The notes below the pieces were generated by a model, which had not been told where the DNA came from, did no database searches, and saw only the letters and a list, made by a program, of their open reading frames with translations. Position numbers and translations under genes: made by a program. Positions 8,679 to 16,320 of a DNA stretch of 64,000 bases are shown here, piece by piece (the first letter of the stretch is position 1; the number at the start of each line of letters is the position of its first letter). Source of the DNA: Phaeobacter bryozoorum (GTDB lineage: Bacteria; Pseudomonadota; Alphaproteobacteria; Rhodobacterales; Rhodobacteraceae); assembly GCF_041893525.1 (NCBI RefSeq), contig NZ_CP169068.1; one strand, given 5' to 3'.

Positions 8679-9221
8679 ATGCTGAAGAAACTGTTTCAGG
8701 TCTTTCGACCGCAAAAGACCCCCGCCCAGCCGGACCCGGATGCCGAGCTGGCGCTGGGTGCGCTTCTGGTGCGTGTGGCGCAATCGGATCGCGACTACCA
8801 GCTGGAAGAGATCAGCCTGATCGACCGTATTCTGGCCCGCCTTTACCAGCACGACGCGATTGAGGCGGCAAAGGTCCGTGCCGCCTGTGAGAAACTCCAT
8901 GCCGCCGCGCCGGAAACCGACACGTTCGGCCGCCTCATCCGCGAAACCACCGGGCTTGAGGAACGGCTCGCGGCGCTGGATGCGCTCTGGGAGGTGGTGC
9001 TGGCCGATGGTCACGAACACCCCGGCGAGATGAAAATCGTCGAGGACGCGCGCAAGGCGATGGGTCTGTCAAGGGCCGACAGCGACACCGCCCGCGCCCG
9101 CGCGCAGGGCAAATTGCTCGCCCCGGAGCCAGCCATTGCCGCAGCCCAGCGACCGCAGGCTGTGGGCACGGCCGAGGACACCCCGCCGCCGCCCATTCCA
9201 GACAGGGAACCGCAACCATGA
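8679..9221 (+). CDS. TerB-like protein, first of a pair
   Basis: The 180-residue product has an all-helical TerB-like core (about residues 20-135). Its paired acidic motifs are 'VAQSDRDYQLEE' and 'VVLADGHEHPGE', the places where TerB-family proteins bind metal. A disordered Pro/Ala-rich tail (about 145-180) is particular to this copy. TerB relatives are linked to tellurite resistance and envelope stress, but family membership alone does not show that role here. Its stop overlaps the start of the next TerB gene (ATGA at 9218-9221). Confidence 0.85.
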   Translation: MLKKLFQVFRPQKTPAQPDPDAELALGALLVRVAQSDRDYQLEEISLIDRILARLYQHDAIEAAKVRAACEKLHAAAPETDTFGRLIRETTGLEERLAALDALWEVVLADGHEHPGEMKIVEDARKAMGLSRADSDTARARAQGKLLAPEPAIAAAQRPQAVGTAEDTPPPPIPDREPQP

Positions 9222-9658
9222 TCAAGGAACTGCTGGGACGGCTTCTGGCGCCCGCGCCCGAACCGCTGGATGACCGCGACGCCCGACTGGCGCTCTGCGC
9301 GCTGCTGGTGCGGATTGCGCGCTCCGATCACAATTACTCCGATGACGAACGGGACCGGATCGACCGGATCCTGCGCGCTCGTTACGACCTCGACATGGGC
9401 GGTGCGATCCTGCTGCGCGAACAGGCCGAGGCGCTGGAGGCCGAGGCCCCCGACACCGTCCGCTTCACCCGCGCGATCAAGGACGCGGTACCCTATGAAA
9501 ACCGCATGGCCGTGGTCGAGGCGCTGTGGCAGGTGGTGCTGGCCGATGGCAAACGCGACGACGCCGAGGATGCGCTCCTGCGGCTTTCCGCCAGCCTGCT
9601 CGGGGTCAGCGATATGGACAGCGCCCGCGCCCGCCAACGCGCCGAGGCCAGCTCATGA
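9218..9658 (+). CDS. TerB-like protein, second of a pair
   Basis: The 146-residue protein is a paralogue of the preceding one. 'ALLVRIARSDHNYSDDERDRIDRIL' aligns by eye with 'ALLVRVAQSDRDYQLEEISLIDRIL', and 'VVLADGKRDDAE' with 'VVLADGHEHPGE'. It lacks the Pro-rich tail. It shares four bases (ATGA) with both neighbours, so the three genes are almost certainly one translationally coupled operon. The two copies probably arose by tandem duplication and might form a heteromer (inference). Confidence 0.85.
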   Translation: MIKELLGRLLAPAPEPLDDRDARLALCALLVRIARSDHNYSDDERDRIDRILRARYDLDMGGAILLREQAEALEAEAPDTVRFTRAIKDAVPYENRMAVVEALWQVVLADGKRDDAEDALLRLSASLLGVSDMDSARARQRAEASS

Positions 9659-10440
9659 TTGCCAGCCTGGCGATGTATGACCGCCCGGAAACCGCCGCAG
9701 CGCTCGATGCCCTGTGGCAGGCGATCCGCAGCGCTCTGGCCGATGCCTCAATCGAGGCCCCCGAAACCCTGAGCCGAGGCGGCGACCTCTGGTCGATCTG
9801 GTCCGATTCGACACTGCTGCTGGCGCAGACCTGTGGCCTGCCCTACCGCACGCGGCTCTATGAACAGGTCAATCTGGTCACCACGCTGGACCACGGCGTC
9901 GCGGATTGTCCGCCGGGCTATTACACCAGCGTCTTTGTCGCCCATCGCGACCGATCCGGCGCGGATCTTCGGACCATCGCGGGCGGCAGCTTTGCCTATA
10001 ACGAAGCGCTCTCGCAATCGGGCTGGGCCGCACCGATGATGCACCTGCGCGACCTCTCGCTGCTGCCCGGCAGCCTGTTCCAATCCGGCAGCCATCGCGC
10101 ATCCGCCCGCGCCGTCGCCGACGGGACCGCAGATTTCGCGGCACTTGATGCCGTCAGCTGGGCGCTGATGCAGGAGCATGACGACTGGGCGACGGAGCTT
10201 GTGGAAATCGCCCGCACCAAACCTACGCCGGGCCTGCCGCTGATCACCGCCCGGACCCGCGATCCGGTTCCGCTGCGCGCCGCCGTGGCCCAGGCTGTCG
10301 CCGAGCTGGACGAGACCCACCGTCAGGTATTGCACCTGAAGGGCGTCAGCGATATTGCCCCCGGCGCCTATCTGGCGGTCCCGACACCGCTCGGGCCGGT
10401 GCTGACGGAACAATCCATCCGCCAGCAGGCCGCAGTCTGA
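9655..10440 (+). CDS. PhnD-like (phosphonate/phosphate-binding type) protein without signal peptide
   Basis: The 261-residue product resembles the PhnD/PF12974 type of periplasmic-binding fold, with 'LAQTCGLPYRTRL', 'SVFVAHRDR', 'IAGGSFAYNEALSQSG' and 'DFAALDAVSWAL' in the usual order. The chosen start is ATG 9655, which overlaps the upstream stop; a longer frame exists but would read through the TerB gene. No signal peptide is visible and no transporter genes adjoin, so it is probably a cytosolic ligand-binding protein rather than a transport component. The coupling to two TerB genes is unexplained. Confidence 0.8.
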   Translation: MIASLAMYDRPETAAALDALWQAIRSALADASIEAPETLSRGGDLWSIWSDSTLLLAQTCGLPYRTRLYEQVNLVTTLDHGVADCPPGYYTSVFVAHRDRSGADLRTIAGGSFAYNEALSQSGWAAPMMHLRDLSLLPGSLFQSGSHRASARAVADGTADFAALDAVSWALMQEHDDWATELVEIARTKPTPGLPLITARTRDPVPLRAAVAQAVAELDETHRQVLHLKGVSDIAPGAYLAVPTPLGPVLTEQSIRQQAAV

Positions 10441-10596
10441 CCCCTTGGTTCCCGCCCTCAGGGCCCGCGCTGAGCAGGCCCGGAGGGTGCGCGAGGGCCT
10501 GACAACCACGCCGCGAGCAGTCGAAGGGCCACAAACTCGCCCATTGATTACAGGCAGATCTCGCATCAGCCACAGCCTCCACATGTATGAGTACAA

Positions 10597-10604
10597 TTTG
10601 ATCA
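10597..10604. promoter_or_regulatory. TTTGATCA motif upstream of the ABC transporter operon
   Basis: The octamer TTTGATCA in an A/T-rich context (AATTTGATCAGATT) lies about 115 bases upstream of the transporter start. The same core recurs twice upstream of the first ligase gene (14053-14062 and, reversed, 14131-14138). It is a candidate binding site for a shared regulator. Confidence 0.35.
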
Positions 10605-10644
10605 GATTACCCGCCAAAATGATAAATTCCGCACCGGCCTTATC

Positions 10645-10658
10645 GGTTTGCACGTTGC
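10645..10658 (+). promoter_or_regulatory. Possible sigma-54 promoter
   Basis: GG at 10645-10646 and GC at 10657-10658 are separated by exactly 10 bases, with TTGCAT as a good -12 element. The -24 element (CGGTTTG) is a weak match to TGGCACG. Sigma-54 control would fit a nitrogen-scavenging operon, but this rests on the spacing and one half-site only. Confidence 0.25.
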
Positions 10659-10718
10659 ATCCGCTCTTTTTTTCGGTCCAATAAGGACGAATTCAACGAC
10701 AATTGAACGAGAGACACC

Positions 10719-11498
10719 TTGACCGACACAACACCAGTTCTGGAAATCCGCGGCCTGCACAAGTCATATGGCGAGCTGGAAGTGATCAAAGGTGTTGATA
10801 TCACCGCCCACCGGGGCGATGTGGTCTCTCTCATTGGATCGTCCGGTTCGGGCAAATCCACCCTGCTGCGCTGCTGCAACCTCCTAGAAGACAGCCAGGA
10901 GGGTGACATCCTCTTCAAAGGCGAACCGATCCGCTGGTCAGGACGCGGTCTTGCGCGGCGTCCCGCGGACCCGAAACAGGTGCTGCGCATCCGCACCAAC
11001 CTGTCGATGGTATTCCAGCAGTTCAATCTCTGGGCCCATATGACCATTCTGCAAAACGTCATGGAGGCGCCGCTGACCGTGCTCGGTCGCGACCGTGCCG
11101 AGGTCGAGGAGGCCGCGCGCAAATACCTCACCAAGGTGGGGATCGGTGACAAATGCGATGCCTATCCCGCGCAGCTCTCCGGCGGACAGCAGCAGCGCGC
11201 CGCCATCGCGCGCGCACTCTGCATGGAACCCGAGGCGCTGCTGTTTGACGAACCGACCTCTGCTCTTGATCCCGAACTGGAACAGGAAGTGGTCAGGGTG
11301 ATCAAGGATCTCGCCGCTGAAGGCCGCACCATGATCATCGTGACCCATGACATGAACATGGCCGCAGATGTGTCCAGCCATATCGTCTTTCTGCACAAGG
11401 GCCTCATCGAAGAAGAAGGCTGCCCGGACGAACTCTTTGGCAACACCCGCTCCGAACGCCTGCGGGGCTTTCTTGCCTCCACGCGACACGGTAAATAA
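10719..11498 (+). CDS. Amino-acid-type ABC transporter ATP-binding protein (HisP/OccP family)
   Basis: The 259-residue ATPase has Walker A 'GSSGSGKST' (about residue 40), the Q-loop in 'VFQQFNLWAH', signature 'LSGGQQQR' (about 160), Walker B 'ALLFDEPTSALD' and the H-loop 'VTHDM'. Length and the 'SSGSGKSTLLRCCNLLE' style place it with polar amino-acid and opine importers. The start is TTG 10719, preceded by a GAGAG sequence; no better ATG lies in frame before the Walker A. It is the first gene of the transporter operon and energises uptake through the two permeases. Confidence 0.92.
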   Translation: MTDTTPVLEIRGLHKSYGELEVIKGVDITAHRGDVVSLIGSSGSGKSTLLRCCNLLEDSQEGDILFKGEPIRWSGRGLARRPADPKQVLRIRTNLSMVFQQFNLWAHMTILQNVMEAPLTVLGRDRAEVEEAARKYLTKVGIGDKCDAYPAQLSGGQQQRAAIARALCMEPEALLFDEPTSALDPELEQEVVRVIKDLAAEGRTMIIVTHDMNMAADVSSHIVFLHKGLIEEEGCPDELFGNTRSERLRGFLASTRHGK

Positions 11499-11533
11499 TC
11501 ATCATAACAACCAAACCAAACGGGAGTAACCTC

Positions 11534-12244
11534 ATGAAATCTCTTATCCTCAGCACCGCTGCGCTGGCTCTTACGGCCGGTATCGCGATGGCCGACACCG
11601 TGCGTCTGGGCACCGAGGGCGCCTACCCTCCGTACAACTTCCTGAACGACGACGGTCAGGTCGACGGTTTTGAGCGTGAGCTGGGCGACGAGCTGTGCAA
11701 GCGCGCCGAACTGGACTGCGAATGGGTCACCAATGACTGGGATTCGATCATCCCGAACCTGCTGTCGGGCAACTACGACACCATCATCGCCGGCATGTCG
11801 ATCACCGAAGAGCGCAAGGAAGTTGTGAACTTCACCACCGGCTACACCCGCCCGTCGCCCTCCGCCTATGCGGCGATGTCGGCTGATGTCGATGTGAACA
11901 GCGCCGTTGTGGCAGCACAGGCCTCCACCATTCAGGCCGCCCATGTCGCCTCCACCGGCGCCACCCTGGTCGAATTCCCCACCCCGGATGAAACCGTCGC
12001 TGCGGTGAAAGCTGGCGAAGTCGACGCGGTCATGGCCGACAAGGACTTCCTGATCCCGATCGTCGACGAAACCGAGCTGTCCTTCGTAGCAGAGGACGTG
12101 CTGCTGGGCGGTGGCATCGGCATGGCGTTCCGCAAATCCGATGATGAGCTGCGCGGCAAGTTCGATGCTGCCATCGAATCGATGAAGGCAGACGGCTCGC
12201 TGAACGCCCTGCTGGAAAAATGGGAAATCGAAGGCCGGTTCTGA
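11534..12244 (+). CDS. Periplasmic solute-binding protein of the amino-acid-type transporter
   Basis: The 236-residue precursor has a classic signal peptide (KS, then a hydrophobic core, cleavage after 'GIAMA' near residue 20). The mature family 3 binding protein opens 'VRLGTEGAYPPYNF' and contains 'FERELGDELCKRA', 'DWDSIIPNLLSGNYDTIIAGMS' and 'ERKEVVNFT', all typical of lysine/arginine/ornithine/opine binders. A good GGGAG-type ribosome-binding site precedes it. The ligand is not deducible; a cationic amino acid or polyamine-like amine fits the neighbouring genes. A strong stem-loop follows the gene. Confidence 0.92.
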   Translation: MKSLILSTAALALTAGIAMADTVRLGTEGAYPPYNFLNDDGQVDGFERELGDELCKRAELDCEWVTNDWDSIIPNLLSGNYDTIIAGMSITEERKEVVNFTTGYTRPSPSAYAAMSADVDVNSAVVAAQASTIQAAHVASTGATLVEFPTPDETVAAVKAGEVDAVMADKDFLIPIVDETELSFVAEDVLLGGGIGMAFRKSDDELRGKFDAAIESMKADGSLNALLEKWEIEGRF

Positions 12245-12270
12245 GCCCTCGCATCATCCTGATATCAAGG

Positions 12271-12294
12271 AAGGGGGGCGGCATGGCCCCCCTT
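12271..12294 (+). terminator. Intercistronic stem-loop after the binding-protein gene
   Basis: AAGGGGGGC at 12271-12279 pairs with GCCCCCCTT at 12286-12294 around a six-base loop. No T-run follows and the permease genes continue on the same strand. Such hairpins often raise the level of the binding-protein mRNA relative to the downstream permease genes. Beyond it lie two copies of TGACCGGTCCC (12301-12311 and 12329-12339). Confidence 0.6.
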
Positions 12295-12358
12295 CGCCCT
12301 TGACCGGTCCCGCTCCGCTGTGGCGCCCTGACCGGTCCCTGTCCGAACGAGGCCCGCC

Positions 12359-13240
12359 ATCTTCTCCTTTTGCACCGATCCGGCCAGCCTGGAGGGTTTC
12401 CAGTGGCTGAGCTGTTATCTCACCACCGGCAAGCATTTTGCCTTCTACGCCTCCTTCGGGACGGTTCTGCTGCTGCTGGCTGTCACCGCGCCCGCGGCGC
12501 TGGCCTTCGGCTTTGGCGGCGCCATGGCTGCCCGCGCGCAATTCGCGCCGCTCTCCTGGCTGGGCAAGGCCTATATCGCCATTGTGCGCGGCGTGCCGGA
12601 TATTGCCTTTTTCCTGTTCTTCGTCATCGCTCTGGATCAGGGCATCGAATATCTGCGCCATCAGGTGAAATGCCCCGACTGGGACGCGCCGGTGCGCCAG
12701 GGCAATGACTTTGTTGTCTGCGACATCGCCAAGATGCCGCTCAGCACCTCCGAACAGTGGATCCATGAGGTCTATGGCTTCACCCTTGCGGTGGTCACCT
12801 TCGCTATCGTCTTCGGCGCCTTTGCCGCCAATGTGCTCTATGGCGCCATGCGCGCTGTGCCCCGCGCCCAGATCGAAACCGCCGAAGCCTATGGCATGAG
12901 CCACCGACAGGCCTTCTGGCGCATTCTGGTGCCGCAGATGTGGACCTATGCGCTGCCCGGTCTGTCGAACCTGTGGATGGTCCTGATCAAGGCGACGCCG
13001 CTGCTGTTCCTGCTGGGGGTTGAGGATATCGTCTATTGGGCACGTGAACTCGGCGGCTCCAAGACGGCCCGCTTCACCGAATACCCCCATGGCGACTGGC
13101 GCATGTGGTATTTCCTCGGCCTTCTGGTCTTCTACCTCGCGTTCACCAAACTCTCCGAACTGGTGCTGGACCGGATCCGCGACCGGCTCTCCCACGGTCA
13201 GGCCACGCTGGCCGGCGAAGCGCAAAGGAAAGCGTCATGA
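12359..13240 (+). CDS. ABC transporter permease (HisQ/OccQ type) with apparent ATC start
   Basis: The permease frame remains convincingly coding well upstream of the first ATG (12524). Codons from 12359 read IFSFCTDPASLEG, then a hydrophobic first membrane segment (about residues 30-50) that the ATG start would delete. There is no ATG, GTG or TTG between the in-frame TGA at 12329 and 12524. A GAGG sequence at 12349-12352 sits six bases before ATC 12359, so ATC is the likely initiator, giving 293 residues. The core has the permease EAA-type loop 'ETAEAYGMSHRQAFWRILVPQ'. It overlaps the next permease by four bases. Automated annotation may start at 12524 (238 residues). Confidence 0.8.
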   Translation: MFSFCTDPASLEGFQWLSCYLTTGKHFAFYASFGTVLLLLAVTAPAALAFGFGGAMAARAQFAPLSWLGKAYIAIVRGVPDIAFFLFFVIALDQGIEYLRHQVKCPDWDAPVRQGNDFVVCDIAKMPLSTSEQWIHEVYGFTLAVVTFAIVFGAFAANVLYGAMRAVPRAQIETAEAYGMSHRQAFWRILVPQMWTYALPGLSNLWMVLIKATPLLFLLGVEDIVYWARELGGSKTARFTEYPHGDWRMWYFLGLLVFYLAFTKLSELVLDRIRDRLSHGQATLAGEAQRKAS

Positions 13241-14043
13241 GCTGTATCCAGACACTGCAAGATTACGGCCTGCGCGCCCTCGGCATCGGCGAACGCATGT
13301 TGCCGCGCAGCGATTTCACCCTCTGCGACCAGTTTGTGCTGATCGGTTCGGGGATGCTGTGGAACATCTATTTCGGCGCAATCGCCGTCATCATCGGGTT
13401 TGTCATCGCCAATGGCGTGGCGCTGGCCAAGAATTCCACCTCCACGCCGCTGCGCAAAGCTGCGGAATGGTTCATCTTCATCTTCCGTGGCTCGCCGCTG
13501 TTCATCCAGTTCTTCTTTGCCTACTTCCTGTTCCTGCAACTGAAATCGGTGTCCTCCATCTTTGACCCGCTGTCGGCGGCCTGGCTCGGGGCGCTGATCG
13601 TGCTGATCCTCAACACCGCCGCCTATTCCGCCGAAATCTTCTACGGCGCGCTGCGGTCGATCCCAAAGGGCGATATCGAGGCGGCAGATGCCTATGGCCT
13701 CTCCGGCTGGACCCGATTTCGTCGAATCATGTGGCCAACGATGATGCGGCTGGCCTGGCCCTCCTACACCAACGAAGCGATCTTTCTCTTCCACGCCACC
13801 ACGCTGGTGTTCTTCTCCGGCTTTCCGGCATGGCAACAGCGCGGCGATGCGCTCTACTACGCCAGCTATTTCGCGGACAAGACCTTCAACCCCTTCGTGC
13901 CCTACCCGATCCTGGCCTTCTATTTCATCCTGCTGACGCTGGCGGTGATCACCCTCTTTGGCGCGATCAATACCCGTCTGAACGCACATCTGCCGCAGGA
14001 CCGGCGGAAAAAAATTCGCTTGCGTCCTAATCTGATCCGGTAG
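13237..14043 (+). CDS. ABC transporter permease (HisM/OccM type)
   Basis: The 268-residue inner-membrane protein has about five hydrophobic segments and the EAA loop 'EAADAYGLSGWTRFRRIMWPT' (about residues 145-165), the contact to the ATPase. The start ATG 13237 overlaps the stop of the first permease (ATGA) and has AAAGGA upstream. A longer in-frame opening exists but would overlap the first permease gene. With its partner it forms the heterodimeric channel for the solute brought by the binding protein. Confidence 0.92.
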   Translation: MSCIQTLQDYGLRALGIGERMLPRSDFTLCDQFVLIGSGMLWNIYFGAIAVIIGFVIANGVALAKNSTSTPLRKAAEWFIFIFRGSPLFIQFFFAYFLFLQLKSVSSIFDPLSAAWLGALIVLILNTAAYSAEIFYGALRSIPKGDIEAADAYGLSGWTRFRRIMWPTMMRLAWPSYTNEAIFLFHATTLVFFSGFPAWQQRGDALYYASYFADKTFNPFVPYPILAFYFILLTLAVITLFGAINTRLNAHLPQDRRKKIRLRPNLIR

Positions 14044-14052
14044 TATCCATTA

Positions 14053-14138
14053 TTTGATCAAATTTAGAACCTGAGTTTCTGGCCGCAAATCCTGCGAGTT
14101 CATGGACAAATTCTAGGTTATACTGAGTTATGATCAAA
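14053..14138. promoter_or_regulatory. Paired TTTGATCA motifs upstream of the first ligase gene
   Basis: TTTGATCAAA, a perfect 10-base palindrome, is at 14053-14062. TGATCAAA, the reverse complement of TTTGATCA, is at 14131-14138. Both lie in the A/T-rich 190-bp gap before the ligase gene and share the core found at 10597-10604 before the transporter. One regulator acting on both halves of the locus is a reasonable guess. Confidence 0.4.
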
Positions 14139-14233
14139 AATTGGACCAGGGGTGATAAACTGCCCCGGCCCTGCTGCGCCCCATCCGGGGGCGCTGGCGG
14201 CCGGTGGTGCCCTCGAAACCGTCAGGTGATTAA

Positions 14234-15568
14234 ATGAAGAACTGGCTCAGGAAAAACCCGCATGTGCGCACCATCCGCGTTGCGGCGGCGGACATCAACG
14301 GTCAGGCCCGGGGCAAGCGCGTCCCTGCCCGCTTTGCCGACAAGGCGGTAGAGGAAGGCACCCGGTTCCCGCTATCGGTCCTGAACCTCGACATCTGGGG
14401 CGAGGATATCGACGACAGCCCGCTGGTGTTTGAAAGCGGCGATGCCGACGGCGTGCTGAAGCCAACCGAACGTGGCTTTGTGCCGATGCCCTGGCTCGAC
14501 GCGCCTTCGGCGCTGCTGCCAATCTGGATGTACCGCGAAGACGGGCGCGCCTATGAGGGCGATCCGCGCCATGCGCTGCGCGCCGTGGTGGACCGCTACA
14601 AGGCACTGGGGCTGACCCCGGTGGTCGCGGTGGAGCTGGAGTTCTTCCTGATCGACGACAGCGGCAAAAAACTGCAGGTGCCGACCTCTCCCCGCTCCGG
14701 CAAGCGCCGCAAGGCAGCAGAGACCATGTCGATCCGGGCACTGGACCAGTTCGACACCTTCTTCACCGATCTCTACGACGCCTGCGAGGACATGGACATC
14801 CCCGCCGATACTGCGATTTCCGAGGCGGGTCTGGGCCAGTTCGAAATCAACCTGATGCACGGTCCCGACGCCCTGCGCGCCGCCGATGACGCCTGGCTGT
14901 TCAAGATGCTGGTCAAGGGTCTTGCCCGCCGCCACGGTTTTGCCGCCAGCTTCATGGCCAAACCCTATGACGATTACGCCGGCAACGGGTTGCATACCCA
15001 TTTCTCTGTGCTGGATCAGGACGGCAACAACATCTTTGACGATGGCGGCCCCAAGGGCACCGATGCCATGCGCCACGCTGTCGGCGGCTGTCTGAAGGCC
15101 ATGGGCGATTCCACCCTGGTGTTTGCGCCGCATGGCAACAGCTATGACCGGATGGTGCCGGGCGCCCACGCCCCCACCGGCATCTGCTGGGCCTATGAGA
15201 ACCGCACTGCCGCCATCCGCGTGCCCTCGGGCAGCCCCAAGGCGCGCCGCATCGAGCACCGCTTTGCCGGCGGCGACGTGAACCCCTATCTGATGCTGAC
15301 CGCCATCCTCGGCGCCGCGCTTTATGGGATCGAGAACAAGATCGACCCCAATGAGCCGATCACCGGCAACGCCTATGCGCTGGACCTGCCGCAGGTGCCC
15401 AATACTTGGCAAAGCGCCATCGACGCATTCGAGAGCTCCGAGATCATCCCGCAGTTCTTCTCCGCCGAGATGATCCGCAACATGGTGCTGACCAAACGCC
15501 AAGAGCTGCATTACATGGAAGAACTCACCCCGGAGGAACGGGTGGAGATCTACCTGGATACCGTCTGA
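14234..15568 (+). CDS. Glutamine-synthetase-like gamma-glutamyl ligase, copy 1 (PuuA-like)
   Basis: The 444-residue protein is a GS-fold ligase. It has a short beta-grasp N-terminal domain and then catalytic segments: 'ELEFFLID' (metal site, about residue 137), 'GLGQFEINL' (about 198), 'FMAKPYDDYAGNGLHTHFS' (about 240-260, with the ATP/metal His), 'NPYL' and an Arg-rich 'PSGSPKARRIEHR'. It lacks the adenylylation-type C-terminus of GlnA. Such proteins join glutamate to amines, for example gamma-glutamylputrescine synthetase. Neighbouring amidotransferase, second ligase and PuuB-like oxidase support amine glutamylation, but the amine is unknown. A stem-loop at 15578-15599 follows. Confidence 0.85.
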   Translation: MKNWLRKNPHVRTIRVAAADINGQARGKRVPARFADKAVEEGTRFPLSVLNLDIWGEDIDDSPLVFESGDADGVLKPTERGFVPMPWLDAPSALLPIWMYREDGRAYEGDPRHALRAVVDRYKALGLTPVVAVELEFFLIDDSGKKLQVPTSPRSGKRRKAAETMSIRALDQFDTFFTDLYDACEDMDIPADTAISEAGLGQFEINLMHGPDALRAADDAWLFKMLVKGLARRHGFAASFMAKPYDDYAGNGLHTHFSVLDQDGNNIFDDGGPKGTDAMRHAVGGCLKAMGDSTLVFAPHGNSYDRMVPGAHAPTGICWAYENRTAAIRVPSGSPKARRIEHRFAGGDVNPYLMLTAILGAALYGIENKIDPNEPITGNAYALDLPQVPNTWQSAIDAFESSEIIPQFFSAEMIRNMVLTKRQELHYMEELTPEERVEIYLDTV

Positions 15569-15577
15569 CGGCCTCTT

Positions 15578-15599
15578 GCCCGCCGTCCTGACGGCGGGC
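15578..15599 (+). terminator. Intercistronic stem-loop after the first ligase gene
   Basis: GCCCGCCGTC at 15578-15587 and GACGGCGGGC at 15590-15599 form a very stable hairpin nine bases after the stop codon. There is no T-run. It may partly separate ligase 1 from the amidotransferase/ligase 2 pair. Confidence 0.5.
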
Positions 15600-15639
15600 T
15601 ATCGTCCCGTGCAGCGAACTCCTTTCTAACTGGTGACTT

Positions 15640-16320
15640 ATGAAAATCGGCATTCTGCAAACCGGCCATGCGCCCGAAAACCTGATCGACAGCGCCGGCA
15701 ACTATGACCAGATGTTCCGCACCCTGCTCGCCGACGGCGGGTTTGAATTCGACACCTATGCGGTGGTCGACAATGTCTTCCCCTCCGGCGCCGATGCGGC
15801 GGAGGGCTGGCTGATCACCGGCTCCAGACATGGTGCCTATGAGGATCACGACTGGATCCCCCCGCTGGAGGATCTGATCCGCGAAATCCACGCCCGCAAG
15901 AAGCCTTTGGTCGGCATCTGCTTTGGCCATCAGATCATCGCCCAGGCGCTCGGCGGCAAGGTGGAGAAATTCGCAGGCGGCTGGGCCGTTGGCCCGGTGA
16001 CGTATCAGATGGACGGCAAGCCCCTGCGGCTCAATGCCTGGCATCAGGATCAGGTCACCGCCCTGCCCGAAGGCGCCCGCGTGCTGGCGGGCAACGACCA
16101 CTGCAAGAACGGCATCCTGGCCTATGGCGATCATATCTGGACCCTGCAACCGCACCCGGAATTCGCCAGCAGCTTTGTCGGCGGTCTGATCGACAGCCGC
16201 GGTCGCGGCGTGGTCCCCGATGAGATACTGGACGCTGCCAGCGCCGACCTGCATCACCCCGTCCAATCGGACGAAATCGCAACCTTCCTCAATGCCTTTT
16301 TCAAGAAAGAGAGGACCTGA
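15640..16320 (+). CDS. Class I glutamine amidotransferase-like protein (possible gamma-glutamyl hydrolase)
   Basis: The 226-residue protein has the GATase class I triad: the nucleophile Cys in 'GICFGHQ' (about residue 91) and His-x-Glu in 'PHPEF' (about 172-174). It stands alone rather than fused to a synthase. In Puu-type pathways such a protein (PuuD) splits gamma-glutamyl-GABA, whereas other relatives simply supply ammonia. Its stop TGA shares the A with the ATG of ligase 2, so the two are coupled. The hydrolase role is inferred from context. Confidence 0.85.
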   Translation: MKIGILQTGHAPENLIDSAGNYDQMFRTLLADGGFEFDTYAVVDNVFPSGADAAEGWLITGSRHGAYEDHDWIPPLEDLIREIHARKKPLVGICFGHQIIAQALGGKVEKFAGGWAVGPVTYQMDGKPLRLNAWHQDQVTALPEGARVLAGNDHCKNGILAYGDHIWTLQPHPEFASSFVGGLIDSRGRGVVPDEILDAASADLHHPVQSDEIATFLNAFFKKERT

